Assembly: GCA_937625935.1 (NCBI GenBank)
Contig: OW569357.1
Coordinates: 248,001-312,000, forward strand
Length of the DNA: 64,000 bases
Direction of reading: 5' to 3'
Source of the DNA: Tetramitus jugosus
Taxonomy: Eukaryota; Heterolobosea; Eutetramitea; Acrasida; Vahlkampfiidae
Made by a program: the position numbers and the translations under genes. How positions within the stretch are numbered: position 1 is the first letter of the stretch; the number at the start of each line of letters is the position of its first letter. Under the pieces are notes generated by a model, which worked only from the letters and a program-made list of their open reading frames with translations, did not search any database and was not told where the DNA came from. Shown here piece by piece: positions 11,892 through 23,567 of the stretch.

Positions 11892-12491
11892 ATGGGAAAT
11901 AAATCGTCGATTAGCAGTGAAGAGCTCAGAGAGTATCAATCCAAACAAGCCACTCTATCCAAGAAGGAAATTTCAAAATATCACACATTTTGGCACAAAC
12001 TATATCCTGAGGGAGTCATGACCATGGACAACTTTATGCTGTTTGCAGAGATTGCAATGCCTTCGTTGACCTCGCCCGAAACCAAGAGTAATCCTGCTTT
12101 TGAACGCAGTGGAATTACTGAACAATTATTTCGTGCACTGGACTTTGATGGAGATGGACGTGTGACCTTTGGTGAATTCTTGCTGTTTCAATCGATTACG
12201 GCTCCCTTGGACAGTTTTAATGTCAATATAGCGGACCTTGTTGGGTGTGCATTTGACTTGTATGACCGAGAGAAGAGAGGAAAAATTGACAGAACGGATT
12301 TAGAGAGAGCTTTTGAAGGAGTGTTCGCTGTCAAGGGTGTAGATGCTTCGAGTGACAAGGGTCGGGCAATCATCTCGTCAAAGATTGACAAATTGATGAA
12401 GATGGCTGACTCGGATGGTGATGGATTTCTGACAAAGGCAGATATAGTAGATGTATCTGCCAGAGACTCCTCCCTGTTTGTTCTTTTCTAA
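11892..12491 (+). CDS. EF-hand calcium sensor, probably N-myristoylated
   Basis: This 199-residue protein resembles neuronal-calcium-sensor and calcineurin-B-like proteins in length and layout. MGNKSSIS at the N-terminus is a good N-myristoylation signal, and the ATG at 11892 is chosen for that reason. One canonical EF-hand loop is visible, DFDGDGRVTFGE (about residues 84-95). A second, DLYDREKRGKID, has lost calcium-binding side chains. A third, DSDGDGFLTKAD, has Asp in place of the usual Glu at position 12. It probably binds one or two calcium ions and signals at membranes; the partner is unknown. The start lies 164 bases downstream of the stop of the F-box/TMEM185 gene. Confidence 0.85.
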   Translation: MGNKSSISSEELREYQSKQATLSKKEISKYHTFWHKLYPEGVMTMDNFMLFAEIAMPSLTSPETKSNPAFERSGITEQLFRALDFDGDGRVTFGEFLLFQSITAPLDSFNVNIADLVGCAFDLYDREKRGKIDRTDLERAFEGVFAVKGVDASSDKGRAIISSKIDKLMKMADSDGDGFLTKADIVDVSARDSSLFVLF

Positions 12492-12575
12492 GCATGTAAA
12501 TATATAACTGCCAAACATTTTACTGTAAATTCGATTTTTATCATCTGACATTCACTCAAACTTCAAAAATCAGTG

Positions 12576-13784
12576 ATGAGCGAACAGCAAACCATCGAAC
12601 AGCTCAGTAATCTGTTGGATCATCTTGATTCATTGTTGAAGCAGTTGAATCACGCGGACCAAGTGTTCTTTAAAGTAAATGAGAGCTCGAAGCGGTCTCT
12701 TCGAACCTATTTCTCTTTACTTGAGAAAGATAACTTGAAACAAGAGGAAAAAGTTCGGTCTAGAGTGGATTTAGAACATGAACAATCAAACAACAGAAAA
12801 ACTAGCAAAGTGTCTCGGACTAGAACTGAATCTGAAGTCAGACAATTCGAAAGGAAGTCAGAGAAATCGAAATCTGAAGCAAAATTGGATAAAATATTGG
12901 GGTTAGCTCGTTCCATACGAAGTAGAGATGCACCAGCAAAGGAGAACGATGAGAAACTATTACCAGACAAAAACTATTGGTGCCAAGAGGAGAAACATAA
13001 ACCAATCCAACAAATCTCAAGGATTGAAGAGATTACACCATATGTAGAAAGAATTCAAGAAACTATAACAAAGATGAAATCTGCGAAGAAGAAAAGAGAG
13101 AATTCTATTTCGAGGTATCTTCACAATGCAGAGAACTTGCATAACAGTTTGGTCATTCGAACCTGTGTATCGACGCAAAATGCAGCTGCTAATTTTGGAA
13201 AAGTGTTTCTAAGTATGATGCTTTACGCTCTACATGATTACATGAACTCTTTAGCTGATTTACTTGATGAAGTAGTTAGTGATTCGAGCTGGTGTAACAA
13301 TGCTGAGAGTTGTTCGACCTTCTATGAGATATACAGCTCTTTCGACCGGAATGTAACTACCAATTTGATGGAAGTTGACTTGAATAAGAAAGCACGAGAT
13401 TATGAAAGGCTACTTCTTTCTTTGGTGAACACAGAAGAAGATCAGCTAGGTGACAATGATAGAGTGTGTGCATACCTTGGAGAGTGGGGGATAGATCAGA
13501 TCAATCAAGATGTTGGTTTAAGTGATGGAAAGTATGGAACTAAAGTGCATTACAACAAAGAAAGGGAGCTCACTCAATTTCATGCATCGCAATCTGAAGT
13601 TCAGACCTTGCTTCTCCAAGAGCACATCGAAGATATGATATCCCAAATCTTGGCACTGTTCCAGAACGGCCAATTCAGTGACAACGACAAGAAGAGAATC
13701 TATCGAGTATTATGCTCTTGTTTATTGAACGGGGGAAGATCCTTCTGCTCTTTCCTTCCACACTCTCCAGTTGATGATGCATGA
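12576..13784 (+). CDS. Unknown helical protein
   Basis: I do not recognise this 402-residue protein. The ATG at 12576 (MSEQQTIEQLSNLLDHLDSL) starts a short heptad-like helix. A highly charged Lys/Glu/Arg/Ser region follows (about 45-130), then a mostly helical C-terminal half with several Cys residues and no membrane segment. No catalytic motif is visible. The gene is intronless and its start lies 84 bases downstream of the EF-hand gene's stop, on the same strand. Codon use looks like that of its neighbours. It is probably a real lineage-restricted gene. Confidence 0.6.
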   Translation: MSEQQTIEQLSNLLDHLDSLLKQLNHADQVFFKVNESSKRSLRTYFSLLEKDNLKQEEKVRSRVDLEHEQSNNRKTSKVSRTRTESEVRQFERKSEKSKSEAKLDKILGLARSIRSRDAPAKENDEKLLPDKNYWCQEEKHKPIQQISRIEEITPYVERIQETITKMKSAKKKRENSISRYLHNAENLHNSLVIRTCVSTQNAAANFGKVFLSMMLYALHDYMNSLADLLDEVVSDSSWCNNAESCSTFYEIYSSFDRNVTTNLMEVDLNKKARDYERLLLSLVNTEEDQLGDNDRVCAYLGEWGIDQINQDVGLSDGKYGTKVHYNKERELTQFHASQSEVQTLLLQEHIEDMISQILALFQNGQFSDNDKKRIYRVLCSCLLNGGRSFCSFLPHSPVDDA

Positions 13785-14276
13785 CACTCAAGCCGCCACT
13801 ACGCATTTGGAACTATTATTCCGTAAAAGTCCTGTATGACCTTGGAGCGACACTCACGTCAATCAACAAAGCCTTAACTCCAACTCAACAAACATTGATT
13901 CTCAACAACATCCACACAGTTTGACTCTTAACGTGCTCCACAACGCATAAAAACAAGAGTCATATATCCTCAAAAAAGAAAGCTCTCCATTGAGTCCATC
14001 AGAAAAAAAAGCAAGTTCTGTGATCCACCACACCGACCGGGTCCACTTGTCAAACGCATTCTCTCCCAAAAAAAAAAAGTACAATCATCATTTGTCAATC
14101 CTCACCTCACGTCCGTCATTGTGATTGATTCTCAAACCATTTTTCCAATTTCATTTATCCAAACCAACAACAACCCAGAAAACACACGACGCAACCAACA
14201 AGTCCTTCTCGAGAGCAAGCTTATTGAAAGACGACCACATACACACGCACATACACACGCATAGGACAGTATTACG
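13785..14276. other. Intergenic region, 492 bases
   Basis: Spacer between the unknown gene at 12576 and the Furry gene, both on the plus strand. It is A/C-rich, with CA repeats (CATACACACGCACATACACACGC-like, near 14237-14262) just upstream of the Furry start. This is typical leader sequence in this window. No RNA gene or coding frame is supported. Confidence 0.5.
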
Positions 14277-17200
14277 ATGCGAAAAACGACGGACACTGTT
14301 AGCTCATCATCATCATCATCACCCAACAACAACTCTTCTTCTCACCTTCTCAACAACACAACGAATAATACGAACAACCACAATGACATAATTTCTACAT
14401 CTCCCTCTGCGACGTCACCACTGTCATCATCCGTATCCTCTACAACAACAACAACATCAACATCATCTACGGCAACATCATCACTCTCCTCAGTGTCATC
14501 ACCCAGTTTCACTCCTTCTTCACCCATCGTGACCTCGTCAACAAACCTTTCAAAGAGTGCTCTCTCATCACCTGCTTCCCCCAGTGGAAACCTCCTTCTT
14601 CCATCTTCTTCATTGTTGTTAATGGGACGAACAGGTGCATCCAACAATAGCAATCATCATCCCTCGGATCTCTATCATCGCTTACACAATTCTCCTCTCA
14701 CACCAAGACTCAATCATTCATCATCAACAGCATCAAATACATTGACAACAGCGACAACAACAACAACAACAGCAACAGCCACAACAGTTCTCAATTCACC
14801 AGCTTCCATTGTTGATCTCTCTTCGCCATCATCGTCAAAAGCACCGTCGCCACAACAACAGCATCATCATAGGCGTCATTCATCGGACAAGATTGGTTCC
14901 TTTCTCGAATATGTCAACACTGCACAGTACATTCTTCTCTTGTTTTTCCAACAGTTTAAAGAACAGGCTAATATTGTGTTGGACAATTTTGCATCCGATA
15001 CAAAGTTGACCGATGTGACTCAAATTATTGATTCGAGTGTGTTTGGACAGGCATCTGCATCCTCCAAGAGTAATTCTCTTGGTGCGAATCGTTCACTCAG
15101 CTCCTCCTCATTCAACAGTAACATTATCAATGATTTGTTGTTGTTGGGCAGTAGTAATGATGGATTCGGAGTCAATTTTATGGATTCGCAGAGTGCTGGT
15201 GTCTCTGGCAGTAGTGGTAGCAGTATCGTCAGTGGAGTATCGGTCGGTGGTTCAAACAGCTCAAGCAGCGTAAGTAGTGTCGGTAGCGTCAGTGTAATGG
15301 GCTCAGGCAGCACTTCAGGCAGTTTAGGAGGTATGGGCAGCAGCGGAGTCGGTGGAGTCAGCTCCAGTAGCAGCAGCAGTAATCTATTGAGTGCGAGCAT
15401 TGATTGGGACAATATGATGACGCCGTTGGATATGGTCACGGGTACTGGCAGTGGTAGTAGTCTTACGGGTGGTGCCATGGGAGTGAACAGTGGTTCCTCC
15501 GGTTTGGAGACCACGGATTCAGATCAATCACAATACATGGATCAATTCTATCGGTGGAACAAGGAAAATGGCAGAGGGGGAAGAAGACCCGATGCAGACA
15601 ATAGAATTTTTGAACAATTGTTGGCTGCTTTTGCAACAGTATCGAAACACAGTTTAAATCCAACGATTGAGGCATTGTACGATTGGAGAGTGCACTTGAA
15701 TTGTAAGCCTGATAAACAGATGCGAGACAAGGTAGAGGAACAGTTTCGATTGGCCACTCGTAGATCTACTGTCAGACAAGAAGCCATGCTGAGTCAGTTT
15801 ACAGAGCGCAAGGAAGTTGCTGCCGACTACATTTTTTGTTTGGCATTGCTGCTTGTTCTCGGTTCATTCCATCAACCAGAACTCACACTGAAAAACTCTG
15901 AACAGTTGGAGAATATGTGTATCGACCGATTTAAGAAAGCACAAACGTATTTGGGAGGAAGCAATTTTTTGGTGGAGAGCAAGAAGAAGACCTTGGATTT
16001 CCTGTCAGAAATTATTGGTATTTTGTCCATTAAGCGATTTGTGCCCATTACTGACCGTTTCTATCAAGAGATTCGACAGAGAGTAGAGAACAATAATTTG
16101 AAGTATGAGGCCGCACATCTCATTCGTGGAATGAAGTATGTCAAAATTAAGCTCGGCAGAGCGGATCATGTCATGGAAACAGTGAATTTTATGAAGCGAA
16201 TATATGATTCATGTTTGATGAAAGGAAAGCGCTCTGAGATTAAGATTGCATGCTATGAGGCGGGCGCTAATATTTTGGCTCCATTGGCAGCATTTCAATA
16301 TAAATCGGGAACAGACTATAGGGAATGGTTTGAAGTTTTAAAGAACTTTTTAACGTACAGTACAAAATCTGCGCGTAAGAGCAAGTATTACTTGGTAAGT
16401 GTTTTTACTTGTTATTGAAATTTTAAAGTTTACGTGCGACTAACGTTTGTACCATGCAAGACTGCCTATCCTTTTATATCGACGATTTTATGCCTGAGTG
16501 TGCCATCCGTGTTCTTGAAGCATTTCCCACCTCACTTGGATCTGTTACTGAAATCGGTAAAGAGCGACAAACTGATGTCCTTGGACTCGATAATTCATGT
16601 ACTAGGTTATTATCTGCAGATCGAAAATGTTGAACCAGAGAAGCAGGTGCAGGAGCGATTACAAAAGATTACATACAACATTCTCCCTGGAAGAAGAACA
16701 ATTCCAACAGCTCAAAATGATCCTATTTATGAATCTATTGTAGATATTATTGTAATGATAGCGAGTAAGGAGTTAGACTTCGCAATGAAGCACATGGTCA
16801 TCGAGTGTTTAAAGTCAGATTTCATCTCAGAAAATGTTCTTGTTGGTTTGAAAGCATTCCTATCGATTGCAAATCAAGCTGACATTAAGAAATTCTCCGC
16901 ACTGCTCGATGATGACATGAATGATTATCCTCCATGGATAACAAAGCTGCTACAACGCACAGCCCATCATAATCTTAACGGCGAAGACGAAGTTGAGACA
17001 GCAACATCTGCAACAGTTAGAATTCATTCTCCCTTCTCTAGCTATCGCACAACATCAACATTCAACCGAGGAACTTCGTTCACCCTCTCTTCTGAACCTA
17101 TGCTCAGTCAAAGACTTATGTCAGAGATAGGAATAGAGCAATACGAAGAACAACTTTCCCAGTTATTGAGCTCAATTTTACACAACTGTGATACGAACTT

Positions 17201-20200
17201 TGGAAACTATTTAATTATTAACCAGACACGTCCCCTTCATGAACTTTTGTCGAAAGATAGATTTGGAGGACTACGGGTATTTGCCACTGCTTTTTCATGC
17301 ATTCCTCGGTTACTTCCAAATCAATATTCTCCAAAGCAATTGACCGATATGATATGTCGTTGCATCATACATCAACATAGAGAGTTGCGAGACGTTGCTT
17401 GGGATGTGATGTGTCAATTGATGGATAACCATCCATCTCTTCGTGCAATTTTGATTCACTCTTTTGCTGAAATGATTCAGCGTATTGGTGATTTCCGAAC
17501 AAAGCATCTCCTGTTCGCCATTACGAAATTCCTCGCTCTTCTGGTCAAGTGGATTGACAATTTGCATACAAACAAGACTGAAAGTCCGCAAAAACCGACT
17601 TTCTATGGCAAACTGAATAAGCCCTATCAACAAACTCCTTTCGAAGTAGGAATGGTTGAGTCTTTAGGTATTATTCTGCTTTGTAACTTAGATGCAAATA
17701 TCAGACTGTCTGCTCTCCAAATATTCATCCACACCAGAACAATTACCTCAAGACTCATGAGTAACGAGGGAAAACAGTTGGATGTCACAACTGTTGCTGA
17801 TTTGTTGGATGAAGTGGGATACAACATCGTGAAGAAAATATGGAGAAAGGATAAGTTTTGTCCTCCTACACTGGAACATTTTATCTCAGACCCAGAGAGC
17901 AAAGACGAAAAATCTGCTTATTACTATCTCTGCGATTTTCTCAGAGAGTTGGCGCACTATGTTTCTGAATTCTGTCTGCCCACAGCTAATATTTCCTTGA
18001 TTCAAATTTCAAAGCGAATCAAAAAGATTGATGGAAATTTGGATATAACCTACAGTAGACTTCCAGTATCGCAAGATACAAGACAATTAATCTGCTTGTG
18101 GAGAAACTTTATTAACTTCTGCTGTTCTGTCGCATGCAAACACATGTTCTATGAGAAAATCGATAGTAAGATAAGGCGTGACAGCCGAGAGATAGAATCT
18201 CCAGAAGGTCTATTCGATAGTGTCATAAAACATTTGCGATGCAACTGCGATATTCAACTTCAGGCTGCTGTCAACGCTCTTGGAGGGGTTAGACCTGACC
18301 TACTAGAGCTGCTATTAGAGCGTCTGAATCCACTGGAAACTGAGGTTGCCTTAGCAAAACAGAAGAAACAAACAAAGAGGAAAGATATCTTGCGCATCCA
18401 ATTGGCACGAGTGTATGCAAGAATGACATCGATTGTGAATGAATCAAAACTAAGCGAAAAGTCTCTTGCAATCGACAGATTTGTTGGATTCATTGATGAG
18501 AACTATAATTATCTGGTCACTCCAATCTGCATGTACAATATTGAATTGCTGTCCTTGAGGTATAACTTCTTTATTATCGTTGAGAATGTGGCTCGTAAAA
18601 TGCATTACGTGCAACCATTCTTCAACAAACTGGATATCAAGCTACGAGGATTACTCATGAGGTATAGTGTTCAATGGACTGGATATGGAGATGCAAACTC
18701 GAAGAGAGAAAATGAAGAAATGCTGAGCTTGAATTCTGCCACGGACAAGAGCAAAGACGCCGAGGAAAGAAAACACATTACTCAAATGTACAAAATGAAA
18801 ACTACAAACATCAAGAGTAGGGCATGTTACGCGGTTGCCTCCCTTCTTCTGGGAGAATTTTTTGAACCTCGTCTAGATAGACTCACAGACTGGAGCAGAC
18901 AAACACGTATGCATTACAAGTTGCATTATGAACACCCGAGTGAGGATGGTGACAGCGACAGCGAAGGCAAAAACTCTCAAAAGAACAAGACAGCTGGCAA
19001 GAACTCATCAATCCGTGCAAACTTCCCCGAACTTCGTATTAGCTTGTGGGATATCGGGAGACACAGGAGTGAAAACACTATTACTGTTGATCCAAATGAA
19101 AGTCAAGAGTCTCTTGCAATAATGGTACTAAAATGGATTGACGAAGTATTATCCTCAACTGATCGCTCATATCGTAGAATTGGTATTCAGGCCATTGAGA
19201 ATATGTTGTTGACCAATCCTGGCTTGTTGCCACTATGTATTGATCAGTGCTATAACTGTAATGCTCGTGTTTCATTTGGGTATCTCACAGCTATTGTCCA
19301 AGTGTTCCTGAAGACTGAACTTGATTGCTCTCTACCAATGCTTCTAGTTCTCGTTATGCATCAATCTATATCTGATTACACTTCAGCCCGAGATGACTCA
19401 TTGAAGTTGCTCCATATTATCAGTGATCGCTTCTTCGAGGAAGATGCAGAATCTGGTAACTATCCATTCATTGTATCTAGTGACCTGTTAGATCACTATA
19501 GAGATACTCAGACTTCATTAGCAGAGAAACTGGCAAAGGACCATTCGAAATATGCTCAAAATATTCTCGAAGAAGTGTATAGCAGATTAACTTTCTTGCC
19601 TGCTGAGAATCAACGATTGCTCCTTAAATGCTTAGAACCATGGATTGCTCATTTGAACCTGCCAGAAATGCCAAGTCGATCAGGAGCAAGTATCGATGTT
19701 ATGGCAGATAATATTCACCCTGCTACTGAAAAAACGTTGGATATTCTCTTTGATCTCACCTATACTTACGGTGGTGAATTCCCAAAGGAACTTGAGGCCC
19801 TATGGACTAAACTTGCCAAAGAGAAACCCAATGTTGCAAAGGTTGTGAACTATTTGGTGCAAAGAGGAACCTCATTCCCAGCATCAGACTTCCAAAAGAT
19901 GTTCTCGATTTCACAGAAGGTTAGTGTCTACTGTGCGAGCACTCTGTCTCAATATACAGTCAATTGTCTGGTAACATGGCTGAAGAAGATTCGAGACATA
20001 AGTCCAACTGGTCAACATGAAAGACAATTGTCTCCAAATATCGAAAACATGTCTAGCGATATGACACAAGCTCGCAATCGCACCAGAACTAACACAGAGT
20101 CACTGTCCCTAGTTAAATCAGATGTGGTTCTCATCTTGCTTGTCGAAATTGCCTATGAACACTCACAAGTATTTAAGAAGCATTTGCCATTGTTGCTTCA

Positions 20201-22214
20201 GTATCTGTTCATCCGCATGGACCACAAAACAAGCATCGTTTCTAATAGTGCTAAGCTGCTCCTTGTTCATTTGGTGCATAGTTTTGTCGTACGAAACATG
20301 AAGCACAACTCAACAGATAACAGAGAACAAGAACATTTAATGGCCGCTAACAAGCTCATTCAACATGTATTAGACCATCATAATGAGTCCTCGCTTTGGG
20401 TTCGAGACAAAATCTCCATCGATAGTGCCAGTTTGAACTCGATAGCCCTGTCTGGTTCAATATCATTCTTCAATGATAAGACCACCTCTGATATCGGTGA
20501 CAACAAAACACACAATGGTAGAGTGAGCAAGAATGTTGAACAACTATCCTATTTGGTTGAAATTGTCGAGGATGTATTTAGGAATGAAGAGAATATCAAG
20601 GAGAGATGGGGACATGAGGCTCTAAGATGGGCCACACGCAGTAGTTCTTTGCACAATGTTGTCCGATCCTATCAGATATTTAGAACATTGAAACCTGAGC
20701 TGCGCCAGAAAGACTTTGTCAATATGTTACATGATGTCAGTAGATATTTGGAGGAAACATTGGAAGAGAATGTATCTGAAGAGGATCCTAACTCAACTGT
20801 CAGCAAAGAAACAATCAAGACAGCCGTAACTATTGAAATAATTGACACGTTCCGAATTCTTGTGAGACACATGAATGATCAACGTTTGATATTATTCCCA
20901 CAAATGTTCTGGCTCTGCGCAGCACTGCTTCAAAGTGATATTATCTATGTATACATACACTCCATGAAGCTACTAACAGAAATATTGGACCATTTGGATT
21001 TTACCAATGATTGCGTATTGAGCGTATTGACCACAAGCAAACCGAAGGATATCGGCTCATACTTCGTTGGATTACAACCACTAGTGCTCAAGGGACTTAC
21101 AAACAGTTACTCTGAGCCATTTGCCTTAGATCTCATTGCTAAATTTACAAAACTACCATGTGATGTCTTGTTTGATCCATCGGATGCTCGATTGGTGATG
21201 AATATTATGAGTTTGCTTCCGCTGTTGTGTCTCAGTATTCGCGAAGAAGATCAAAAATACAAGTGCATAAGAATTGCAGAAAATTTAGCAGAGGTTTGTG
21301 AACAGAAGAAGCTAAAGAAAGTTGCCAAGGTACTCCTTCGATTCTCAAAGGGATATTATAACTCGCAAGACAAATTCCTGCTCGACTTGAGAAAGCCCAT
21401 AAGTGAGGCCTTCTTCCCGCAGCATGAAGAAGCAGTTTTCTACTTCCTGATCGAACTTCTTCAATTTGGCCCTGCTCACTACCATAATCCAGTCCTTGCT
21501 ATTCTGCACTCTCTACTTTTGTATGTTGACGTTGTTAACTCAACACTGGGTAACAGAGAACGCTTGATCACAACTACTGCAAGCATGTTGAAGGGACCAC
21601 TATGGCGCGAGGCGACACGTGTTCTCGATGTTGCTGTCCGAAGTGGTTGCAAGGGCATGCAAGAGCAAATTCAGCTCATCTACAGCTCTATACCGAGTTC
21701 TATATCCAAGATTCCTGATTCTTCCAAATTTAAGAAATTCTCCAGTATTGCTGGGGAGGGCACCAGAACATGCATCTCACTGATCCGTCAGATACTCCAG
21801 CAATTGAATGAAAGGCCAGCGAACTCATCAGATAACGATTTAACAAAGAAGAAGATGAGAAGACAGTCACTCCTGATGGAACTCTTTGATAACATTAACA
21901 TTGCAGGAGAAGAACCAAGTATCCAAAAAGAAAATGAATCATGGCTCGCTTACCCTGGTGATTTTGAGAACAACTTTGACATCTCCACGCTCACCAATGC
22001 CGATCTTTCTGATGATACAACGACAGAGTCAAGTGAGTTTACGGATCAGGACATGACTGAAGTAACAGACACTGATCTCATGACAACAGCTACTAGTCGA
22101 TACAGACTCACAATGGAGGACAATGAAGAAGATGTCTCCATTAGATTATTCGAAGAAAAATTGGCTAACCAACTCAAGTTGTTCAAACCAACAACACCTT
22201 ACTCTTTCCAATAA
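14277..22214 (+). CDS. FRY: Furry / Mor2 / Tao3 (PAG1) cell-morphogenesis scaffold
   Basis: Furry-family proteins are giant HEAT-like scaffolds that work with NDR/LATS kinases in polarity, cytokinesis and morphogenesis. Exons 14277-16394 and 16461-22214 join in phase (66-base intron) to give about 2623 residues. The junction reads KYYL then TAYPFISTILCLS, matching the family pattern KHSLALYPLVTCLLC. A nearer acceptor at 16428 (TTTTAAAG) would run into a stop, so it is rejected. Residues 1 to about 430 are Ser/Thr/Asn/Gly low complexity. The conserved N-terminal domain starts near NRIFEQLLAAFATVS. Helical repeats continue to an acidic Thr/Ser/Asp tail. The stop codon lies inside AATAAA (22210-22215). 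The exact N-terminal start is uncertain because the region is low complexity. Confidence 0.9.
14743..14790 (+). repeat. ACA/ACAGC microsatellite inside Furry exon 1
   Basis: A run of ACA triplets with occasional AGC encodes a Thr/Ala tract in the Furry N-terminal region. Nearby TCA/ATC runs (14300-14325, 14405-14490) encode Ser and Thr tracts. These are typical slippage-prone coding microsatellites. Confidence 0.6.
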
Positions 22215-22242
22215 ATTTTCTGCCATGGCTTCTAAAAAATGA

Positions 22243-22250
22243 GCGCCAAA
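22243..22250. promoter_or_regulatory. E2F-like site GCGCCAAA
   Basis: The octamer is the reverse complement of TTTGGCGC, an E2F/DP consensus form. It lies 86 bases upstream of the start codon at 22336. It is one of several such sites in this window. Function is inferred. Confidence 0.3.
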
Positions 22251-22335
22251 CTCGAGCGTTGGAGCAGTTACAAATCACGACCGAATTGATTCATAACGAA
22301 TTTCCCTCGAGTATTGTCGGAAGAGAACCGTAGCA

Positions 22336-23325
22336 ATGATGAATGAGAGTGATGACGGAACCAACAATATGTCGACGATATACATTAACAATTCCTCTTC
22401 GATCTGTACTCAACTCTCCTCTTTGGTTGATGTAACCTCTCAACAACCATCGTGCGATGATCCAGCCTTGATTGTCACCAACAATTATCTAAAGGAGCGA
22501 GTGTACTGGAATATATTGACAATATTGAACCCTGGTCCATCTAAAATACCGAACTTAACTGCCGAACTACCAGATTTTGTGTTTAATCCAAACAGCCGAC
22601 AACACCTCTTGAACCAAGCAAATGATTTACTAAAACAAAGGACTTTGAATGTTAGACCTCGTTCTCCATCGGTTGGTCGTCCATTGAGTAGAGCCCTCTC
22701 GCCAGAGAGACGACCGAGAACACCTCTAAAGGAACCGACTCCCAAGTTGTCGATCATGTCTCGCATCAGAAGAGAAGAACAACATAAAACCCGGATGAAA
22801 ATGTCAATAGAGGAACAGATTGAGAAAGATATATTGAATGAAGTGAGAAAGTTGAAGCTAGAAGACGAGAAGATCAAACGGAACGAGCTTCTTGGAGAAA
22901 GAGCAGTCACTCCGAAACAACTCATCAATATCTCACGACCTGAAAGCTCTCAAAGCACGAGAAGCAGGGGGACAACATCTAGACAAGGCAGCAGACCATC
23001 GACAGCTTGCCACAAACTGCAAGCCCCAGGCTCAGATTTTGTGTTTTCAAACCCCAATAATGTATATGTGCCATCAGAATATGACTATATCTTGTTTGAC
23101 GACTTGGACGACAACCCAGTCTCGACATTAAACAAGGTCAGGCACGATTCAGTCAAAAAGTACCAACAGAAAACTCGACCTAAGAAGAAAAGCAGAAGTG
23201 AAAGCAAAGATAACACCAAAAAAGTGTTGCTAAATCAATTTGAGTTGACCAGCGCTCTCAGTAGTCAACTTTCCGAGCTAAACAAAAAGAAAGTAAAGAG
23301 GAAGTCTTTTGCTTACGCCTTTTGA
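22336..23325 (+). CDS. Unknown basic, disordered protein
   Basis: I do not recognise this 329-residue protein. It has a Ser/Asn/Thr-rich N-terminus. A short folded-looking block follows (YLKERVYWNILTILNPGPSK). Next come repeated proline-directed sites (RPRSPSVGRP, RALSPERRPRTPLKEPTP), a charged helix (about 145-190), a Ser/Arg-rich stretch and a basic C-terminus. Proline-directed SP/TP sites in a basic chain suggest a phosphoregulated cytoskeletal or nuclear protein, but this is only inference. It follows Furry by 121 bases on the same strand and converges with the gene at 23568. An E2F-like octamer precedes it. Confidence 0.6.
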   Translation: MMNESDDGTNNMSTIYINNSSSICTQLSSLVDVTSQQPSCDDPALIVTNNYLKERVYWNILTILNPGPSKIPNLTAELPDFVFNPNSRQHLLNQANDLLKQRTLNVRPRSPSVGRPLSRALSPERRPRTPLKEPTPKLSIMSRIRREEQHKTRMKMSIEEQIEKDILNEVRKLKLEDEKIKRNELLGERAVTPKQLINISRPESSQSTRSRGTTSRQGSRPSTACHKLQAPGSDFVFSNPNNVYVPSEYDYILFDDLDDNPVSTLNKVRHDSVKKYQQKTRPKKKSRSESKDNTKKVLLNQFELTSALSSQLSELNKKKVKRKSFAYAF

Positions 23326-23372
23326 AGATTAAAAAAAAGATCTCATTTTTACAATGTCGCAACGTTTTGTTG

Positions 23373-23412
23373 CACATTCTCTATTGAATTTACTAGATCA
23401 ATAGAGAATGTG
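23373..23412. repeat. Perfect 15-bp inverted repeat, 10-base loop
   Basis: The left arm CACATTCTCTATTGA (23373-23387) and right arm TCAATAGAGAATGTG (23398-23412) are exact reverse complements. The hairpin sits between two convergent genes, 48 bases after the stop codon at 23323-23325. It would form in transcripts of either strand, so it may mark 3' end formation. Confidence 0.8.
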
Positions 23413-23567
23413 ACGTATTGCTCAAGATCAATATGACATCGTGTTTTCTTAGAGCATGCAATTAGTTTGAATGCGTGCTTATCGGCCACATGTCTTTGTT
23501 TGATCTTGTTTTTTTTCATCCTTCAACGAAAAATTTGAAGTCAACCAAGAATACAACCATCGGATTG

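Noticed and set aside
15020-15514. Minus-strand open frame across Furry exon 1.
   Set aside because: It arises from Ser/Gly-rich codon repeats on the plus strand (Pro/Leu-rich product).
16421-16428. TTTTAAAG as acceptor for the Furry intron.
   Set aside because: It would shift the frame to a stop within four codons. The acceptor at 16459-16460 is in phase and restores conserved sequence.
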